A stretch of DNA of 64,000 bases. Source: Bradyrhizobium quebecense (GTDB lineage: Bacteria > Pseudomonadota > Alphaproteobacteria > Rhizobiales > Xanthobacteraceae). The stretch covers positions 7,192,001 to 7,256,000 of the forward strand of contig NZ_CP088022.1 in NCBI RefSeq assembly GCF_013373795.3, written 5' to 3'. The notes under the pieces are model-generated. The model made no database searches. It was not told the origin of the DNA and saw only the letters and a program-made list of their open reading frames with translations. Of the stretch, positions 13,841 through 24,301 are shown piece by piece. The position numbers and the translations under genes were made by a program. Each line of letters opens with the position of its first letter. The stretch's first letter is position 1.

Positions 13841-15055
13841 CTAGCCCGATTTTGATTTCAGCATCGCCGTTGTCAATGGCACAAGCATGATGCCCTTGGA
13901 GTCCAGTGTCTTGAGCCAGGCGCCGAGCCGCTCGATCGAGACCGGCAGCGCCGAGGCGACGCCCACGGCCGTGCCGCGTTCCTTGGCGATCGTTTCCAGC
14001 TTGACCAGTGCGCGGTCGATTTCCGCCGATGTCGGCACCACGTCGATGGCGAAATCGGCCTTGGCGAACGGCAACGATTGGCCGGCCGAGAGGCTCTGTG
14101 CGACGCTGCGCGGGGTGGAACCGTCGTCGAAAAAGCTCAGGCCGCGCTTGGCCGCCTCGCGCACGATGGGCTGCATCACGGGATCGGTTGCGACGAACCG
14201 GGCTCCCATGAAATTGGCGATCCCGGCATATCCCTGCAGGCGGCTGAGGTGCCAATAGAGACGGTCGAGGTTCTGCTCGCTGCTCAATGTGGTCAGCAGG
14301 GTCTGCGGGCCCGGATCGTTGTCGGGATAGTCGAACGGCTCCATCGGGATCTGCAGCAGGATCTCGTGGCGCTGCGTCCGAGCACGTTCCGCGAGCTTGC
14401 CGGGGTCGGCGCCGTAGGGCGTGAAGGCCAGCGTCACGGCCGGCGGCAGCTTCATGATGGCGTCAGTGGTCTTGGCGGCGCCGACCCCGAGGCCGGCGAC
14501 CACGATGGCGACCACAGGCATCCGGGCCGCCTTGGCGCGGTCGGCTTCGGCCGCATAGACCGTGAACGGCTTCAGGCCATCGGCGACCGCTGGGATCATG
14601 CCGTGGCGCGACTTCTCCAGCAGGCGCGGGTCGATCCCGGTCATCGCGAGCGGCGGCGCGTCGCCATCCGTCGTCTTTTCGGCCGGATCGCCGGCGCCGA
14701 TCACCACGTCCTGGCGCTTGCCGCTGGAGCCGTCGATGATGGTGACGGTCTTGGCGTCGTTCTTGGCATCGCCGCCTGCGGCCGGGGCTTTGGCGGCGGA
14801 TTTGACCACCGGTTCGGCCGGGGCGTGTTTATCGTCGGCGGCTGCGGGCGGGGGATTGCGGAGCGTGATGCGGGCAATCGGTTCGCCGCCGAGCGGATTG
14901 TCGTTGAACAGCGCGACGCCGGCGAAGCCGACCAGCGCGAGCCCCAGCAGCACGGCGAGCGCCTGCATCGCCGTGAATGGCAAGCGGACACGGCGCGTCC
15001 TGCCCACGGTGTTCTGCCCAAGCGGCGTGCTCAGTTCGTCGGCCGCTTCTGCCAT
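13841..15055 (-). CDS. Divergent polysaccharide deacetylase family protein (YibQ-like)
   Basis: The 404-residue product has a cytoplasmic N-terminus, one transmembrane helix (about 28-46, ALAVLLGLALVGFAGVALF) and an Ala/Pro/Lys-rich periplasmic linker. A C-terminal domain (about 175-404) has the divergent polysaccharide deacetylase signature: VVAIVVAGLGVGAAKT, PAVTLAFTPYG, HEILLQIPMEPFDYP, FMGARFVA and RGLSFFDDGS. The start at 15055 follows GGGGAGGGTC. Its place just after envC and ctpA on the same strand links it to cell-wall turnover. Substrate and activity are unknown. Confidence 0.85.
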   Translation of the reverse strand: MAEAADELSTPLGQNTVGRTRRVRLPFTAMQALAVLLGLALVGFAGVALFNDNPLGGEPIARITLRNPPPAAADDKHAPAEPVVKSAAKAPAAGGDAKNDAKTVTIIDGSSGKRQDVVIGAGDPAEKTTDGDAPPLAMTGIDPRLLEKSRHGMIPAVADGLKPFTVYAAEADRAKAARMPVVAIVVAGLGVGAAKTTDAIMKLPPAVTLAFTPYGADPGKLAERARTQRHEILLQIPMEPFDYPDNDPGPQTLLTTLSSEQNLDRLYWHLSRLQGYAGIANFMGARFVATDPVMQPIVREAAKRGLSFFDDGSTPRSVAQSLSAGQSLPFAKADFAIDVVPTSAEIDRALVKLETIAKERGTAVGVASALPVSIERLGAWLKTLDSKGIMLVPLTTAMLKSKSG

Positions 15056-15155
15056 GACCCTCCCCGAATCAACAGCGCGAACGATAGCACGATGCGGTGC
15101 ATTCCCGCGCGCCGGGCTCCCCGTCAAAGCACGGCTGGCGGTGGACGGCGAAAGC

Positions 15156-15181
15156 AGAAAGGGCGGCCCGAGGGCCGCCCT
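15156..15181 (-). terminator. Terminator hairpin after ctpA
   Basis: AGGGCGGCCC pairs with GGGCCGCCCT with almost no loop, and on the minus strand it is followed by TTTCTGCTTTCG. It sits 25 bases beyond the ctpA stop and would end the envC-ctpA message before the next gene. Confidence 0.6.
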
Positions 15182-15205
15182 GTTCGCCTAAACCATTGGA
15201 TGGGA

Positions 15206-16573
15206 TCAGTTCGCGGCCTTGTTGCCGGGCTTGTCGACCGCGGCCTTGTCGCCGGGCGCTGCCGGTGCCGGCGTCGCGCTCGAGGTCGACTTGATGCCGT
15301 GCAGCAGGTCGTCCGCCATCTTCAGCGCCTTGTCGTCCTTGGCGTCCGGCGGGACGTAGGACTGCGACCCGGTCTTCTCGTCGCCGTCGTTCTTCAGATG
15401 CCCGCGCAGCGAGGCCTCGCCCTTGGTGTCGGTGCGCGCCTTCAGCTCTTCCGGCACGTCCTGCAGCACCTCGATGTCGGGCACGATGCCTTTGGCCTGG
15501 ATCGACTTGCCCGATGGCGTGTAGTAGCGCGCGGTGGTCAGGCGCAGTGCGCCGTTGCCCGAGCCGAGCGGGATGATGGTCTGCACCGAACCCTTGCCGA
15601 ACGAGCGGGTGCCGACCAGCGTCGCACGCTTGTGGTCCTGCAGCGCGCCGGCGACGATTTCGGAGGCCGATGCCGAGCCGCCATTGATCAGCACGATGAC
15701 CGGCTTGCCCTTGGTCAGGTCGCCGGGGTGCGCGGCGCGGCGCTGGGTTTCCTCGGCATTGCGTCCGCGGGTCGAGACGATCTCGCCGCGCTCCAGGAAG
15801 GAGTCGGACACCGTGACGGCCTCTTCGAGCAGGCCGCCGGGGTTGTTTCTGAGATCGATGATGTAGCCCTTCAGCTTGTCGCCGATCTGGCTCTGCAGGT
15901 TGGCGACTTCCTTCTTCAGGCCTTCGGTGGTCTGCTCGTTGAAGGTGGTGATGCGGATATAGGCGATGTCGTCGGCCTCGACGCGCGCCCGTACCGAGCG
16001 AACGCGGATGTTGTCGCGCACCAGCGTGACGTCGATCGGATTGTCCTGGCCCTTGCGGATGATCTTGAGCTTGATCTTGGTGTTGACCGGACCGCGCATC
16101 TTCTCGACGGCCTGGTTCAGCGTCAGGCCCTGCACAGCTTCGTCGTCGAGATTGGTGATGATGTCGTTGGCCATGATGCCGGCCTTCGAGGCCGGGGTGT
16201 CGTCGATCGGCGAGACGACCTTGATCAGGCCGTCTTCCATCGTGACCTCGATGCCGAGACCGCCGAACTCGCCGCGGGTCTGCACCTGCATGTCGCGGAA
16301 GCTCTTGGCATCCATGTAGCTCGAGTGCGGATCGAGACCGGACAGCATGCCCGAGATCGCGGACTCGACGAGCTTGCTGTCATCCGGCTTCTCGACATAG
16401 TCGCTGCGCACCCGTTCGAACACGTCGCCGAACAGATTGAGCTGGCGGTAGGTGTCCGACGTCGCGGCGCGCGCGCTCGATCCGATCAGCACAGCGCGGG
16501 GCTGCGTGACGAAAAGCGTCAGGGCCGCGCCGGTGGCGGCGCTAAGGAGAATTACCGAAGTCTTGCGCATCAT
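15206..16573 (-). CDS. ctpA: S41 carboxy-terminal processing protease
   Basis: This is an exported or periplasm-facing protease. The 455-residue product has an N-terminal signal or anchor (ILLSAATGAALTLFVT), a PDZ domain (about 90-180, GGLGIEVTMEDGLIKVVSPI) and an S41 catalytic domain. The nucleophile serine is in NGGSASASEIVAGAL and the general-base lysine in RSFGKGSVQTIIPL. The C-terminal 90 residues are lysine/proline-rich and variable. The start overlaps the envC stop (ATGATGA), implying coupled translation, a pairing conserved in many proteobacteria. Confidence 0.93.
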   Translation of the reverse strand: MMRKTSVILLSAATGAALTLFVTQPRAVLIGSSARAATSDTYRQLNLFGDVFERVRSDYVEKPDDSKLVESAISGMLSGLDPHSSYMDAKSFRDMQVQTRGEFGGLGIEVTMEDGLIKVVSPIDDTPASKAGIMANDIITNLDDEAVQGLTLNQAVEKMRGPVNTKIKLKIIRKGQDNPIDVTLVRDNIRVRSVRARVEADDIAYIRITTFNEQTTEGLKKEVANLQSQIGDKLKGYIIDLRNNPGGLLEEAVTVSDSFLERGEIVSTRGRNAEETQRRAAHPGDLTKGKPVIVLINGGSASASEIVAGALQDHKRATLVGTRSFGKGSVQTIIPLGSGNGALRLTTARYYTPSGKSIQAKGIVPDIEVLQDVPEELKARTDTKGEASLRGHLKNDGDEKTGSQSYVPPDAKDDKALKMADDLLHGIKSTSSATPAPAAPGDKAAVDKPGNKAAN

Positions 16574-17970
16574 CCGCGAACCTTTTCGCCTTCATTTGCG
16601 GCCCACCATGGACCTGGATCGATTGGAGTGCCGTCTTTCCGGAACTCGACATAGAGCACTGGCTGGCTCGCATTGGTCGCGAGAATGGATGCAACCTGGG
16701 ACGTCGACCCCATGGTCGCAACCGGCTCCCCCGTTAGCACAAACTGGCCGATGTTTACCGAAATACGCTCCATCCCGGCGATCAGGACATGATACCCGCC
16801 CCCGGCATTGAGGATCAAGAGTTGTCCGTAGCTGCGGAAAGGACCAGCGTAAACAACCCAGCCGTCACACGGGGTTGTGACCTGCGCGCCTGGTTTGGCG
16901 GCCAAGGAAATGCCCTTTTGTACGCCCCCTGCGCCGTCGGAACCGCCAAATTCGCGAATCTTGGTGCCATTCACGGGATAGGAGAACAGGCCTTTGGCCG
17001 AGGCGAAGGCGACCGCCGGGCTCATGCGGGCGGGGTCCTTGAGCGCCCCCAGATTGGGCTTGCCGTTAACGGTCGCCGGGGCCCCCTGGAGGCTGGCCGT
17101 GGCGGCGGCCTTGGCCGCGCTCTTGAGATCCTGCTCCATCTTGGCGATCAGGCTCTGCAGATCGGCGGCCTGCTTCGACAGCGCGATGGCGCGGGCGCCT
17201 TCGGCCTCCATGTCCTTTTCGGCCGCGCTTTGCTGCCGCTGCCGTTCGTCGACCAGCGCCGCCAGGCGAGTCTGGTCTTCCCTGAGTTTGTCGCGGTCGG
17301 CCGCCAGCGCATCGCGTTCGGTCGAGATGGTCTTGCGCAGCGCCACCAGTTCGCCGAGATCGGCCGCAAGCTTTTCGGCGCGGACGCGCAATTCCGGCAC
17401 CACCGCGCCGAGCAGCATCGCGGTGCGCAGCGATTGCAGCGCGTCCTCGGGCCGCACCAGGAGCGCCGGCGGCGTGCGCCGCCCGGCGCGCTGCAACGCG
17501 GCCAGCACCTCGATCACTTCGGAGCGGCGTGAATCGAGCGAGCCGCGGATTTCGCGCTCGCGGCCGTCGAGCGGCTGCAGGCGCGCCTCGGCGTCGGCGA
17601 TCCGGGTCTCGACGCCGCGCACCTGGCCGGCAATGTCGATCAGCTGCTGATTGAGCTTGCTGCGGTCCTGGCCGATCGCGGCGATGTCGGCCTTCAACTT
17701 CTCCTGCAACTCGGTGGCCTTGCGCTGCTGTTCGCGCGCGGCCTCGAGCTCCTGCTCGCGCTGCTTGATGGCGTCGGGCGATGTCTCCGCTGTTGCGGCC
17801 TGCTGTGCCGGCGGGGCGGACTGTTGCGCGGGTGGTGTCGCCTGCGCATGCGCCGCGGTCAGCGGATACGCGGCGAGCATAGCGATCAACAGAGGCAGGG
17901 ACGCAGGCAACCAGCGGCGGCGCGCGGTGCCGAGATGCGAATCCGAAGCTGTGTCCCGCTTGTGCTGCAT
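16570..17970 (-). CDS. envC: Murein hydrolase activator EnvC-like protein
   Basis: This is a periplasmic activator of septal amidases. The 466-residue product has an N-terminal signal peptide (LLIAMLAAYPLTAAHAQ), a Pro/Gln-rich linker and a long coiled-coil region (about 65-290). The C-terminal LytM/peptidase M23 fold occupies residues 330-460. The M23 metal sites are lost: the usual first H is absent in VQKGISLAAK and the H-x-H motif reads YVEFRKDG. The domain is therefore degenerate, as in EnvC, and should activate rather than cut. It is translationally coupled to ctpA. Confidence 0.9.
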   Translation of the reverse strand: MQHKRDTASDSHLGTARRRWLPASLPLLIAMLAAYPLTAAHAQATPPAQQSAPPAQQAATAETSPDAIKQREQELEAAREQQRKATELQEKLKADIAAIGQDRSKLNQQLIDIAGQVRGVETRIADAEARLQPLDGREREIRGSLDSRRSEVIEVLAALQRAGRRTPPALLVRPEDALQSLRTAMLLGAVVPELRVRAEKLAADLGELVALRKTISTERDALAADRDKLREDQTRLAALVDERQRQQSAAEKDMEAEGARAIALSKQAADLQSLIAKMEQDLKSAAKAAATASLQGAPATVNGKPNLGALKDPARMSPAVAFASAKGLFSYPVNGTKIREFGGSDGAGGVQKGISLAAKPGAQVTTPCDGWVVYAGPFRSYGQLLILNAGGGYHVLIAGMERISVNIGQFVLTGEPVATMGSTSQVASILATNASQPVLYVEFRKDGTPIDPGPWWAANEGEKVRG

Positions 17971-18010
17971 TCGCGTGCGTTCAGCGCTTTCGACTGTCCG
18001 TCACCGCGCC

Positions 18011-18493
18011 TCAGGCGCGATGGTAGGGGTGGCCGGCCAAAATGGTCGCGGCCCGATAAATCTGTTCCAGAAGCATGACGCGGACCATTTGGTGCGGCCA
18101 GGTCGCGGAGCCGAATGCAATACGCAACGAAGCGTTGCGCTGCAATTCAGGCGAAAGTCCGTCCGCGCCGCCGATCACGAAGACAGTATGTGCTGCCCCC
18201 TCGTCGCGCCAGCGGCCAAGCTGCTGTGCAAAGCTTGCGCTGTCGATGCTCTTGCCGCGTTCGTCGAGCGCGACCAGCATGTGCTTTTCCGGCAGCAGCG
18301 CCGCGATCGCCGCGGCCTCCTCGGCGATGCGCGCGGCCGTATCGCGCGCGCGGCTCTCCGCAATCTCATGGATGTCGAGGCCGCGAAAGCCGAGCTTGCG
18401 GCCGATATCCTCGAAGCGCTCGCGGTAACGCTCGGCGAGCTCCCGTTCAGGGCCCTGTTTCAGGCGGCCGATGCAGATCACGACGAGACGCAT
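18011..18493 (-). CDS. rlmH: 23S rRNA pseudouridine-1915 N3-methyltransferase
   Basis: This SPOUT-fold methyltransferase modifies helix 69 of assembled 70S ribosomes. The 160-residue product begins MRLVVICIGRLK. It contains LVALDERGKSIDS, the SAM-binding knot segment VFVIGGADGLSPE and the C-terminal EQIYRAATILAGHPYHR, all family hallmarks. The ATG at 18493 abuts a palindromic intergenic element, and no normal Shine-Dalgarno sequence precedes it. It follows rsfS in the usual order. Confidence 0.94.
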   Translation of the reverse strand: MRLVVICIGRLKQGPERELAERYRERFEDIGRKLGFRGLDIHEIAESRARDTAARIAEEAAAIAALLPEKHMLVALDERGKSIDSASFAQQLGRWRDEGAAHTVFVIGGADGLSPELQRNASLRIAFGSATWPHQMVRVMLLEQIYRAATILAGHPYHRA

Positions 18494-18494
18494 A

Positions 18495-18547
18495 AGAGCG
18501 TTTTCCGGCAAAGTGGAAGCCGGTTTGCCGCAGAAAACGCGTCAAAT
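18495..18547. repeat. Palindromic element abutting the rlmH start
   Basis: GCGTTTTC(CGGCAAA) on one side pairs with (TTTGCCG)caGAAAACGC on the other, making a long interrupted stem. Sequences ending in AAAACGCGTCAAA of this kind recur between genes in Bradyrhizobium. A related end occurs near 55815-55830 in this window. Confidence 0.6.
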
Positions 18548-18621
18548 TCACGGCTCGCGCGCTGGAAGCGCGCGTGCAAACTATATGCGCTGCAGCCGAT
18601 TCGCATCGGCTTCGATACGCC

Positions 18622-19071
18622 TTAGACCGCCGCGACCGCCGGGTTCTGAGTCCACAACCGCTCGAGGTTGTAGAACTCACGCACCTCAGGCCTGAACACG
18701 TGCACGATCACCTCGCCGGAATCGATCAGCACCCAGTCGCAATTGGGCAAGCCCTCGACGTGGATGTTCTTGACCCCGTTTTCCTTGAGGCTCTTCGTCA
18801 CATTTTCCGCGATCGCGCCAACGTGCCGGTTAACCCGGCCGGTGGTGACGATCATGTAGTCGGAATATGCGGATTTGCCGCGAAGGTCGATGGTGACCGT
18901 CTCTTCCGCCTTCATGTCGTCGAGGCGAGAGAGGATCAGGCTCAGCGTCTTGTTGGCATCCGGTTTGTCGGCATCCGGTTGCGCCTGCAAGGCCGCGGTT
19001 TTCGTCGATGTTTTACGCGCAGTCTTGGGACCTGAAGTCTTGGGAACCTTGGGTAAAACAGACTTTGACAA
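18622..19071 (-). CDS. rsfS: Ribosome silencing factor RsfS
   Basis: RsfS binds L14 on the 50S subunit and blocks subunit joining during starvation. The family domain covers roughly residues 40-149, with the conserved SAYSDYMIVTTGRVNRHVGA, GLPNCDWVLIDSGEVIVHVF and REFYNLERLW segments. The N-terminal 40 residues are lysine/threonine-rich. The start is uncertain: the frame has no ATG before the domain. TTG at 19071 is listed, but AAGGA at 19094-19098 is well placed for a CTG at 19086. The gene lies between nadD and rlmH, the standard order. Confidence 0.88.
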   Translation of the reverse strand: MSKSVLPKVPKTSGPKTARKTSTKTAALQAQPDADKPDANKTLSLILSRLDDMKAEETVTIDLRGKSAYSDYMIVTTGRVNRHVGAIAENVTKSLKENGVKNIHVEGLPNCDWVLIDSGEVIVHVFRPEVREFYNLERLWTQNPAVAAV

Positions 19072-19191
19072 TACAGATGTGGCCAGGGACCATTCCTTTC
19101 ACTGTATCGCGGGCACCGAATCCTCGGCCCCACGCGCCATATTACGCATGTGGGGTTAATGGTTTCAATATTCCAGTAACCCTTTTGCGCC

Positions 19192-19857
19192 TCACGCCGT
19201 TCTCCAGCTCCCGTCCGGGTTCCGCAGTCCGGTCGAAGACAGATTGGATTTCATTCCTGTCAGGAACACCCAGGCCGGCGCCTGCTGGTCGGCCAGCCGT
19301 GTCGCCTGATTTTCGGGCAGGCGATAGCGCATGAGCGCCTGCGCCGCCGGTGCGGCAAGGGCGCGAAAACTCTGGGGCGGACGGTCGATCACGGCAATCG
19401 GCACATCGGACGCGATGCGCCGCCAATCTTTCCAGCGATGGAATTGCGCGAGATTGTCAGCGCCCATGATCCAGACGAAGTGCACGCCGGAGACACGGCG
19501 GCGCAAGTGGATGATCGTGTCGACAGTGTAGCGGACACCGATGACAGCTTCGAGACAGCTGATGTCGATGCGCGGATCGTCGGCAACGCGGCGCGCAGCC
19601 GCGGCGCGCTCGTTGAGCGCATGCAGGCCGTCATGGTTCTTCAGCGGATTGCCCGGCGTCAGCAGCCACCATACGCGGTCGAGCTGCAAACGCTTGAGCG
19701 CGAACTGGCTGATGGCGCGATGCGCGGCGTGCGGCGGATTGAACGAGCCGCCGAGCAGCCCGATGCGCATGCCGTTGGTATAGAACGGAAGCGCCTGGGC
19801 TGGGGATAACGGCACGGTGGAAGCTTGTTGCAAGGGTCTACCGTGCGCGTGCGACAA
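19192..19857 (-). CDS. nadD: Nicotinate-nucleotide adenylyltransferase
   Basis: NadD adenylates nicotinic acid mononucleotide in NAD synthesis. The 221-residue frame contains the nucleotidyltransferase motif [39 protein letters not shown] and the C-terminal ATP-binding segment [12 protein letters not shown]. The conserved domain begins at MRIGLLGG (19770), so the first 29 residues may be a real extension or an over-called start. It starts three bases after the proA stop, so it is co-transcribed with proA. Confidence 0.92.
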   Translation of the reverse strand: MSHAHGRPLQQASTVPLSPAQALPFYTNGMRIGLLGGSFNPPHAAHRAISQFALKRLQLDRVWWLLTPGNPLKNHDGLHALNERAAAARRVADDPRIDISCLEAVIGVRYTVDTIIHLRRRVSGVHFVWIMGADNLAQFHRWKDWRRIASDVPIAVIDRPPQSFRALAAPAAQALMRYRLPENQATRLADQQAPAWVFLTGMKSNLSSTGLRNPDGSWRTA

Positions 19858-19860
19858 TGA

Positions 19861-21153
19861 TCACGGCCGGGTCTGCCCGGTGCCGTGGACGCGGTACTTG
19901 AAGCTCGTCAGCTGCTCGGCGCCGACCGGCCCACGGGCGTGGAATTTGCCGGTGGCTATTCCGATCTCGGCGCCGAAGCCGAACTCGCCGCCATCGGCGA
20001 ACTGGGTCGAGGCGTTGTGCAGCACGATCGCCGAATCAACCTCGTTGAGAAATCTCTGCGCGGCAGCGGCATCCTCCGTCACGATCGCATCGGTGTGATG
20101 CGAGCCGTGATTTTGAATATGCGCAATCGCTTCATCGAGACTGCCGACGATCTTCGCCGAGATGATCGCGTCCTCATATTCGGTGTTCCAGTCCTCGTCG
20201 GATGCGGGCTTCACCCTGGCATCGGCGCCTTGCACGATGTCGTCGCCGCGCACCTCGCAACCGGCATCGATCAACAACTCGACCAGCGGTTTCAGCTTCG
20301 TCGCGGCAGCGTTGCGATCGATCAGCAAGGTCTCGACGGCGCCGCAGACACCGGGACGGCGCATCTTGGCGTTCAGCACGACCTCCTTGGCCATATCGAG
20401 TCTGGCGCTGGCATCGACATAGATGTGGTTGACGCCCTCCAGATGCGCGAACACCGGAACACGTGCCTCCGCCTCGACGCGTGCGACCAGGCTCTTGCCG
20501 CCGCGCGGCACGATCACGTCGATGCCGCCGTTCAATCCCGTCAGCATCAGGCCGACGGCCGCGCGGTCACGGGTCGGCACCAAGGTGATCGCGGCCTCAG
20601 GCAGACCGGCTTCACGCAGGCCCTGCACCAGACAATCGTGGATCGCGCGGCAGGATCGGAAGCTGTCGGAGCCACCGCGCAGGATCACGGCGTTGCCGGA
20701 CTTCAGGCACAGCACGCCGGCGTCGGCGGCGACGTTGGGGCGGCTCTCGAAGATCACGCCGATCACGCCGAGCGGCACGCGGACGCGCTCGATGGTCATG
20801 CCGTTCGGGCGCTGCCAGCTTTCGGTGACGGCGCCGACCGGATCGATGATCTCGCGCACGGTGGCCACGCCATCGGCCATGCCGTCGACGCGCGCCTGCG
20901 TCAGTGTCAGGCGGTCGACGAAGGCAGAGGTCATGCCGGCAGCGCGCGCCTCGGCGACATCCTCGGCATTGGCGGCGAGAATGGCCGGCGCGTTGGCGCG
21001 GATCGCGGCTTCGATCGCGGCGAGCGCCCGGTTCTTCTGCTCCGGCGGCGCCAGCGCCAGCACGCGCGCGGCAGCGCGGGCCTTGGCGGCGAGGTCGGTC
21101 ATCAGGGCGGCGAGATCGGCGTTGCCGTCGATCGCCTTCAGGGGCGCGCTCAT
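19861..21153 (-). CDS. proA: Gamma-glutamyl phosphate reductase
   Basis: ProA reduces gamma-glutamyl phosphate to glutamate semialdehyde in proline synthesis. The 430-residue product has the aldehyde-dehydrogenase-like NADP-binding fold. Landmarks are [32 protein letters not shown], the catalytic cysteine in [17 protein letters not shown] and [20 protein letters not shown]. It is full length and lies 124 bases downstream of proB. Confidence 0.96.
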   Translation of the reverse strand: MSAPLKAIDGNADLAALMTDLAAKARAAARVLALAPPEQKNRALAAIEAAIRANAPAILAANAEDVAEARAAGMTSAFVDRLTLTQARVDGMADGVATVREIIDPVGAVTESWQRPNGMTIERVRVPLGVIGVIFESRPNVAADAGVLCLKSGNAVILRGGSDSFRSCRAIHDCLVQGLREAGLPEAAITLVPTRDRAAVGLMLTGLNGGIDVIVPRGGKSLVARVEAEARVPVFAHLEGVNHIYVDASARLDMAKEVVLNAKMRRPGVCGAVETLLIDRNAAATKLKPLVELLIDAGCEVRGDDIVQGADARVKPASDEDWNTEYEDAIISAKIVGSLDEAIAHIQNHGSHHTDAIVTEDAAAAQRFLNEVDSAIVLHNASTQFADGGEFGFGAEIGIATGKFHARGPVGAEQLTSFKYRVHGTGQTRP

Positions 21154-21277
21154 GGAAGTCCCGGCTTTGGATTAAGGCCATGTTCTAGCATGGCTATTGA
21201 GGGGTGGCGAGGCGCGGAACCGGCATGGCAGGTGGGCGGCCGCGCCCCGGGCCGTCGGCCCAGTCGGCTATTTGGGC

Positions 21278-22420
21278 CTATTTGGCCGGGATCGCGCCGG
21301 CCGGGCCGATCACAAGGTCGTCGCGGTGGATCATCTCGGAGCGGCCGCTGATGCCCAGGATGGCCATCACGTCCGGCGAGGAGCGGCCCTTGATCTTCTC
21401 GGCGTTCTCGGCGTCGTAGGCGACGAGGCCCCGGCCGATCTCATGGGTGTCGGGGCCACGGACCACCACGGCGTCGCCGCGGGCGAACTGGCCGTCGACC
21501 CTGACGACGCCGGCCGGCAGCAGGCTCTTGCCGGCGCGCAGCGCCGCCACCGCGCCGGCATCGATCGTCAGCGTGCCCTTCGGCTCGAGCGAGCCCGCGA
21601 TCCAGCGCTTTCGCGCGGTGACGGGATTGGCCGGGGTCAGGAACCAGGTGCAGCGGCCGCCGTCGGCGATCGCCTGCAAGGGATGCTCGATCTTGCCGGA
21701 GGCGATCAGCATATGGGTGCCGGCGGTGGTCGCGATCTTCGCCGCCTCGATCTTGGTGGTCATGCCGCCGCGCGACAGTTCGGAGCCGGCCGAGCCCGCC
21801 ATCCCCTCGATCTCCGAGGTGATGCTTTCGACCACCGGGATCAGCTTCGCATCGGGATCGACCGCGGGCGGCGCGGTGTAGAGGCCGTCGATATCGGACA
21901 GCAGGATCAACAGGTCCGCGCTCGCCATGGTGGCGACGCGGGCGGCGAGGCGATCATTGTCGCCGTAGCGGATTTCGGTGGTGGCGACCGTGTCGTTCTC
22001 GTTGATGACGGGCACCGCGCGCCATTCCAGCAGCTTGGCGATGGTCGAGCGCGCATTGAGATAGCGGCGGCGCTCCTCGGTATCCTGCAACGTCACGAGG
22101 ATCTGTCCGGCGCCGATGCCGTGATGGCCGAGCACCTCCGACCAGATCCGCGCCAGCGCGATCTGGCCGACTGCCGCGGCGGCCTGGCTCTCCTCGAGCT
22201 TCAGCGGGCCGCGCGGCAGCTTCAGGCGGCTGCGGCCGAGCGCGATCGAGCCCGACGACACCACCATGATCTCGCAGCCTCGCTTGTGCAGCTTCGCGAT
22301 ATCGTCGACCAGCGCGGCGAGCCAGGATGCGCGGACCTCGCCGGCCTGCGAGTCGATCAGCAGCGACGAGCCGACCTTGACGACGATGCGGCGAAAGTTC
22401 TTGAGCGAGGGGCGTTTCAT
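21278..22420 (-). CDS. proB: Glutamate 5-kinase
   Basis: ProB phosphorylates glutamate, the committed and proline-inhibited step of proline synthesis. The 380-residue product has an amino-acid kinase domain (about 8-260: [46 protein letters not shown]) and a C-terminal PUA domain (about 280-375), the long form of the enzyme. I chose the ATG at 22420 (MKRPSLKNF). It is directly upstream of proA and downstream of obgE. Confidence 0.95.
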   Translation of the reverse strand: MKRPSLKNFRRIVVKVGSSLLIDSQAGEVRASWLAALVDDIAKLHKRGCEIMVVSSGSIALGRSRLKLPRGPLKLEESQAAAAVGQIALARIWSEVLGHHGIGAGQILVTLQDTEERRRYLNARSTIAKLLEWRAVPVINENDTVATTEIRYGDNDRLAARVATMASADLLILLSDIDGLYTAPPAVDPDAKLIPVVESITSEIEGMAGSAGSELSRGGMTTKIEAAKIATTAGTHMLIASGKIEHPLQAIADGGRCTWFLTPANPVTARKRWIAGSLEPKGTLTIDAGAVAALRAGKSLLPAGVVRVDGQFARGDAVVVRGPDTHEIGRGLVAYDAENAEKIKGRSSPDVMAILGISGRSEMIHRDDLVIGPAGAIPAK

Positions 22421-22504
22421 GGGTTTGGTCTGGCAGGAAGCTGGAAGCAAGAGGCGCCACGAGGTGGCCTAGAAGTAAGGTGGCTTGGGAGATCGATGTG
22501 CCGC

Positions 22505-23566
<1,062 letters not shown>

Positions 23567-23654
23567 TTAGGGCAGGCCGGTCCCTGCGGCAACCCGCAAG
23601 CGCGCCGACTTCGGCGAAAAGCCTTAATTTTCGGGCCTTTTTACGACCCTTCCG

Positions 23655-24134
23655 CTAGCTGGGCCGTCGCCGCACCAGGAATTTCTGCATGCCGTCCAGC
23701 ACCAGCTCGCGGCGCTGGTTGTGCACGGTCGAGCGCAGCGTCACGACGCCCGTGGTCCGGCCGGGCGCGAGCTCGACCACCTCCAGCGCGGGGTAGATGG
23801 TATCGCCGGCATAGACCGGTTTCAGAAACTTGCTCGACTGTTCCAGGAAGCCGACCAGCGACTCCTCCACGACATAGGGAAACAGTCCGGCGCCCGGCGC
23901 GGTGTGCACCAGGGTCTGGAAGCCGTGCGCGAGCAGGTCCGGCATGCCCCGCGTGCGGCAATATTCGACGTCGTAATGGATCGGATGGGTGTCGCCGCTC
24001 GCGGTCTGGAACGCCGCGAAAACGGCCGAGGTCTGGGTCCGGCTCGGAATCACGAAGCGCTCGCCGAGCACGAAATCCTCGAACCACCGCTGCTCGGGGA
24101 CCATGCGATGCTGGGTGGGGTCGAATTCGCTCAT
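23655..24134 (-). CDS. MaoC-like hotdog-fold dehydratase
   Basis: The 159-residue product belongs to the MaoC/R-hydratase family. The catalytic Asp-His dyad motif is visible (ASGDTHPIHYDVEYC), as are HGFQTLVHT and the second half-hotdog segment YAGDTIYPALEVVEL. The CoA substrate is unknown. The ATG at 24134 follows an in-frame but unrelated upstream stretch. It is the last gene before obgE on the same strand and diverges from the permease gene. Confidence 0.85.
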   Translation of the reverse strand: MSEFDPTQHRMVPEQRWFEDFVLGERFVIPSRTQTSAVFAAFQTASGDTHPIHYDVEYCRTRGMPDLLAHGFQTLVHTAPGAGLFPYVVEESLVGFLEQSSKFLKPVYAGDTIYPALEVVELAPGRTTGVVTLRSTVHNQRRELVLDGMQKFLVRRRPS

Positions 24135-24301
24135 GCGGCGTTTCCTGCTCTGCTTCTTGAATGGCTGCCCTACCGGTAGCGCAGGCGCCGCACTGCGACA
24201 ATTGGTTCGATCTGCAGCCGCCGGGGTTGTCCTGCGCAACGACGTCGGTAAAACCGGCGACAGGACCGGCCCGACTCAGAGGCGGCGACAACAAGAGAAC
24301 A

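Noticed and set aside
14078..16654. 858-residue open frame antisense to the deacetylase and ctpA
   Set aside because: It spans two real genes and their terminator, with low-complexity Arg/Gly/Asp composition; the minus-strand genes carry clear family motifs.
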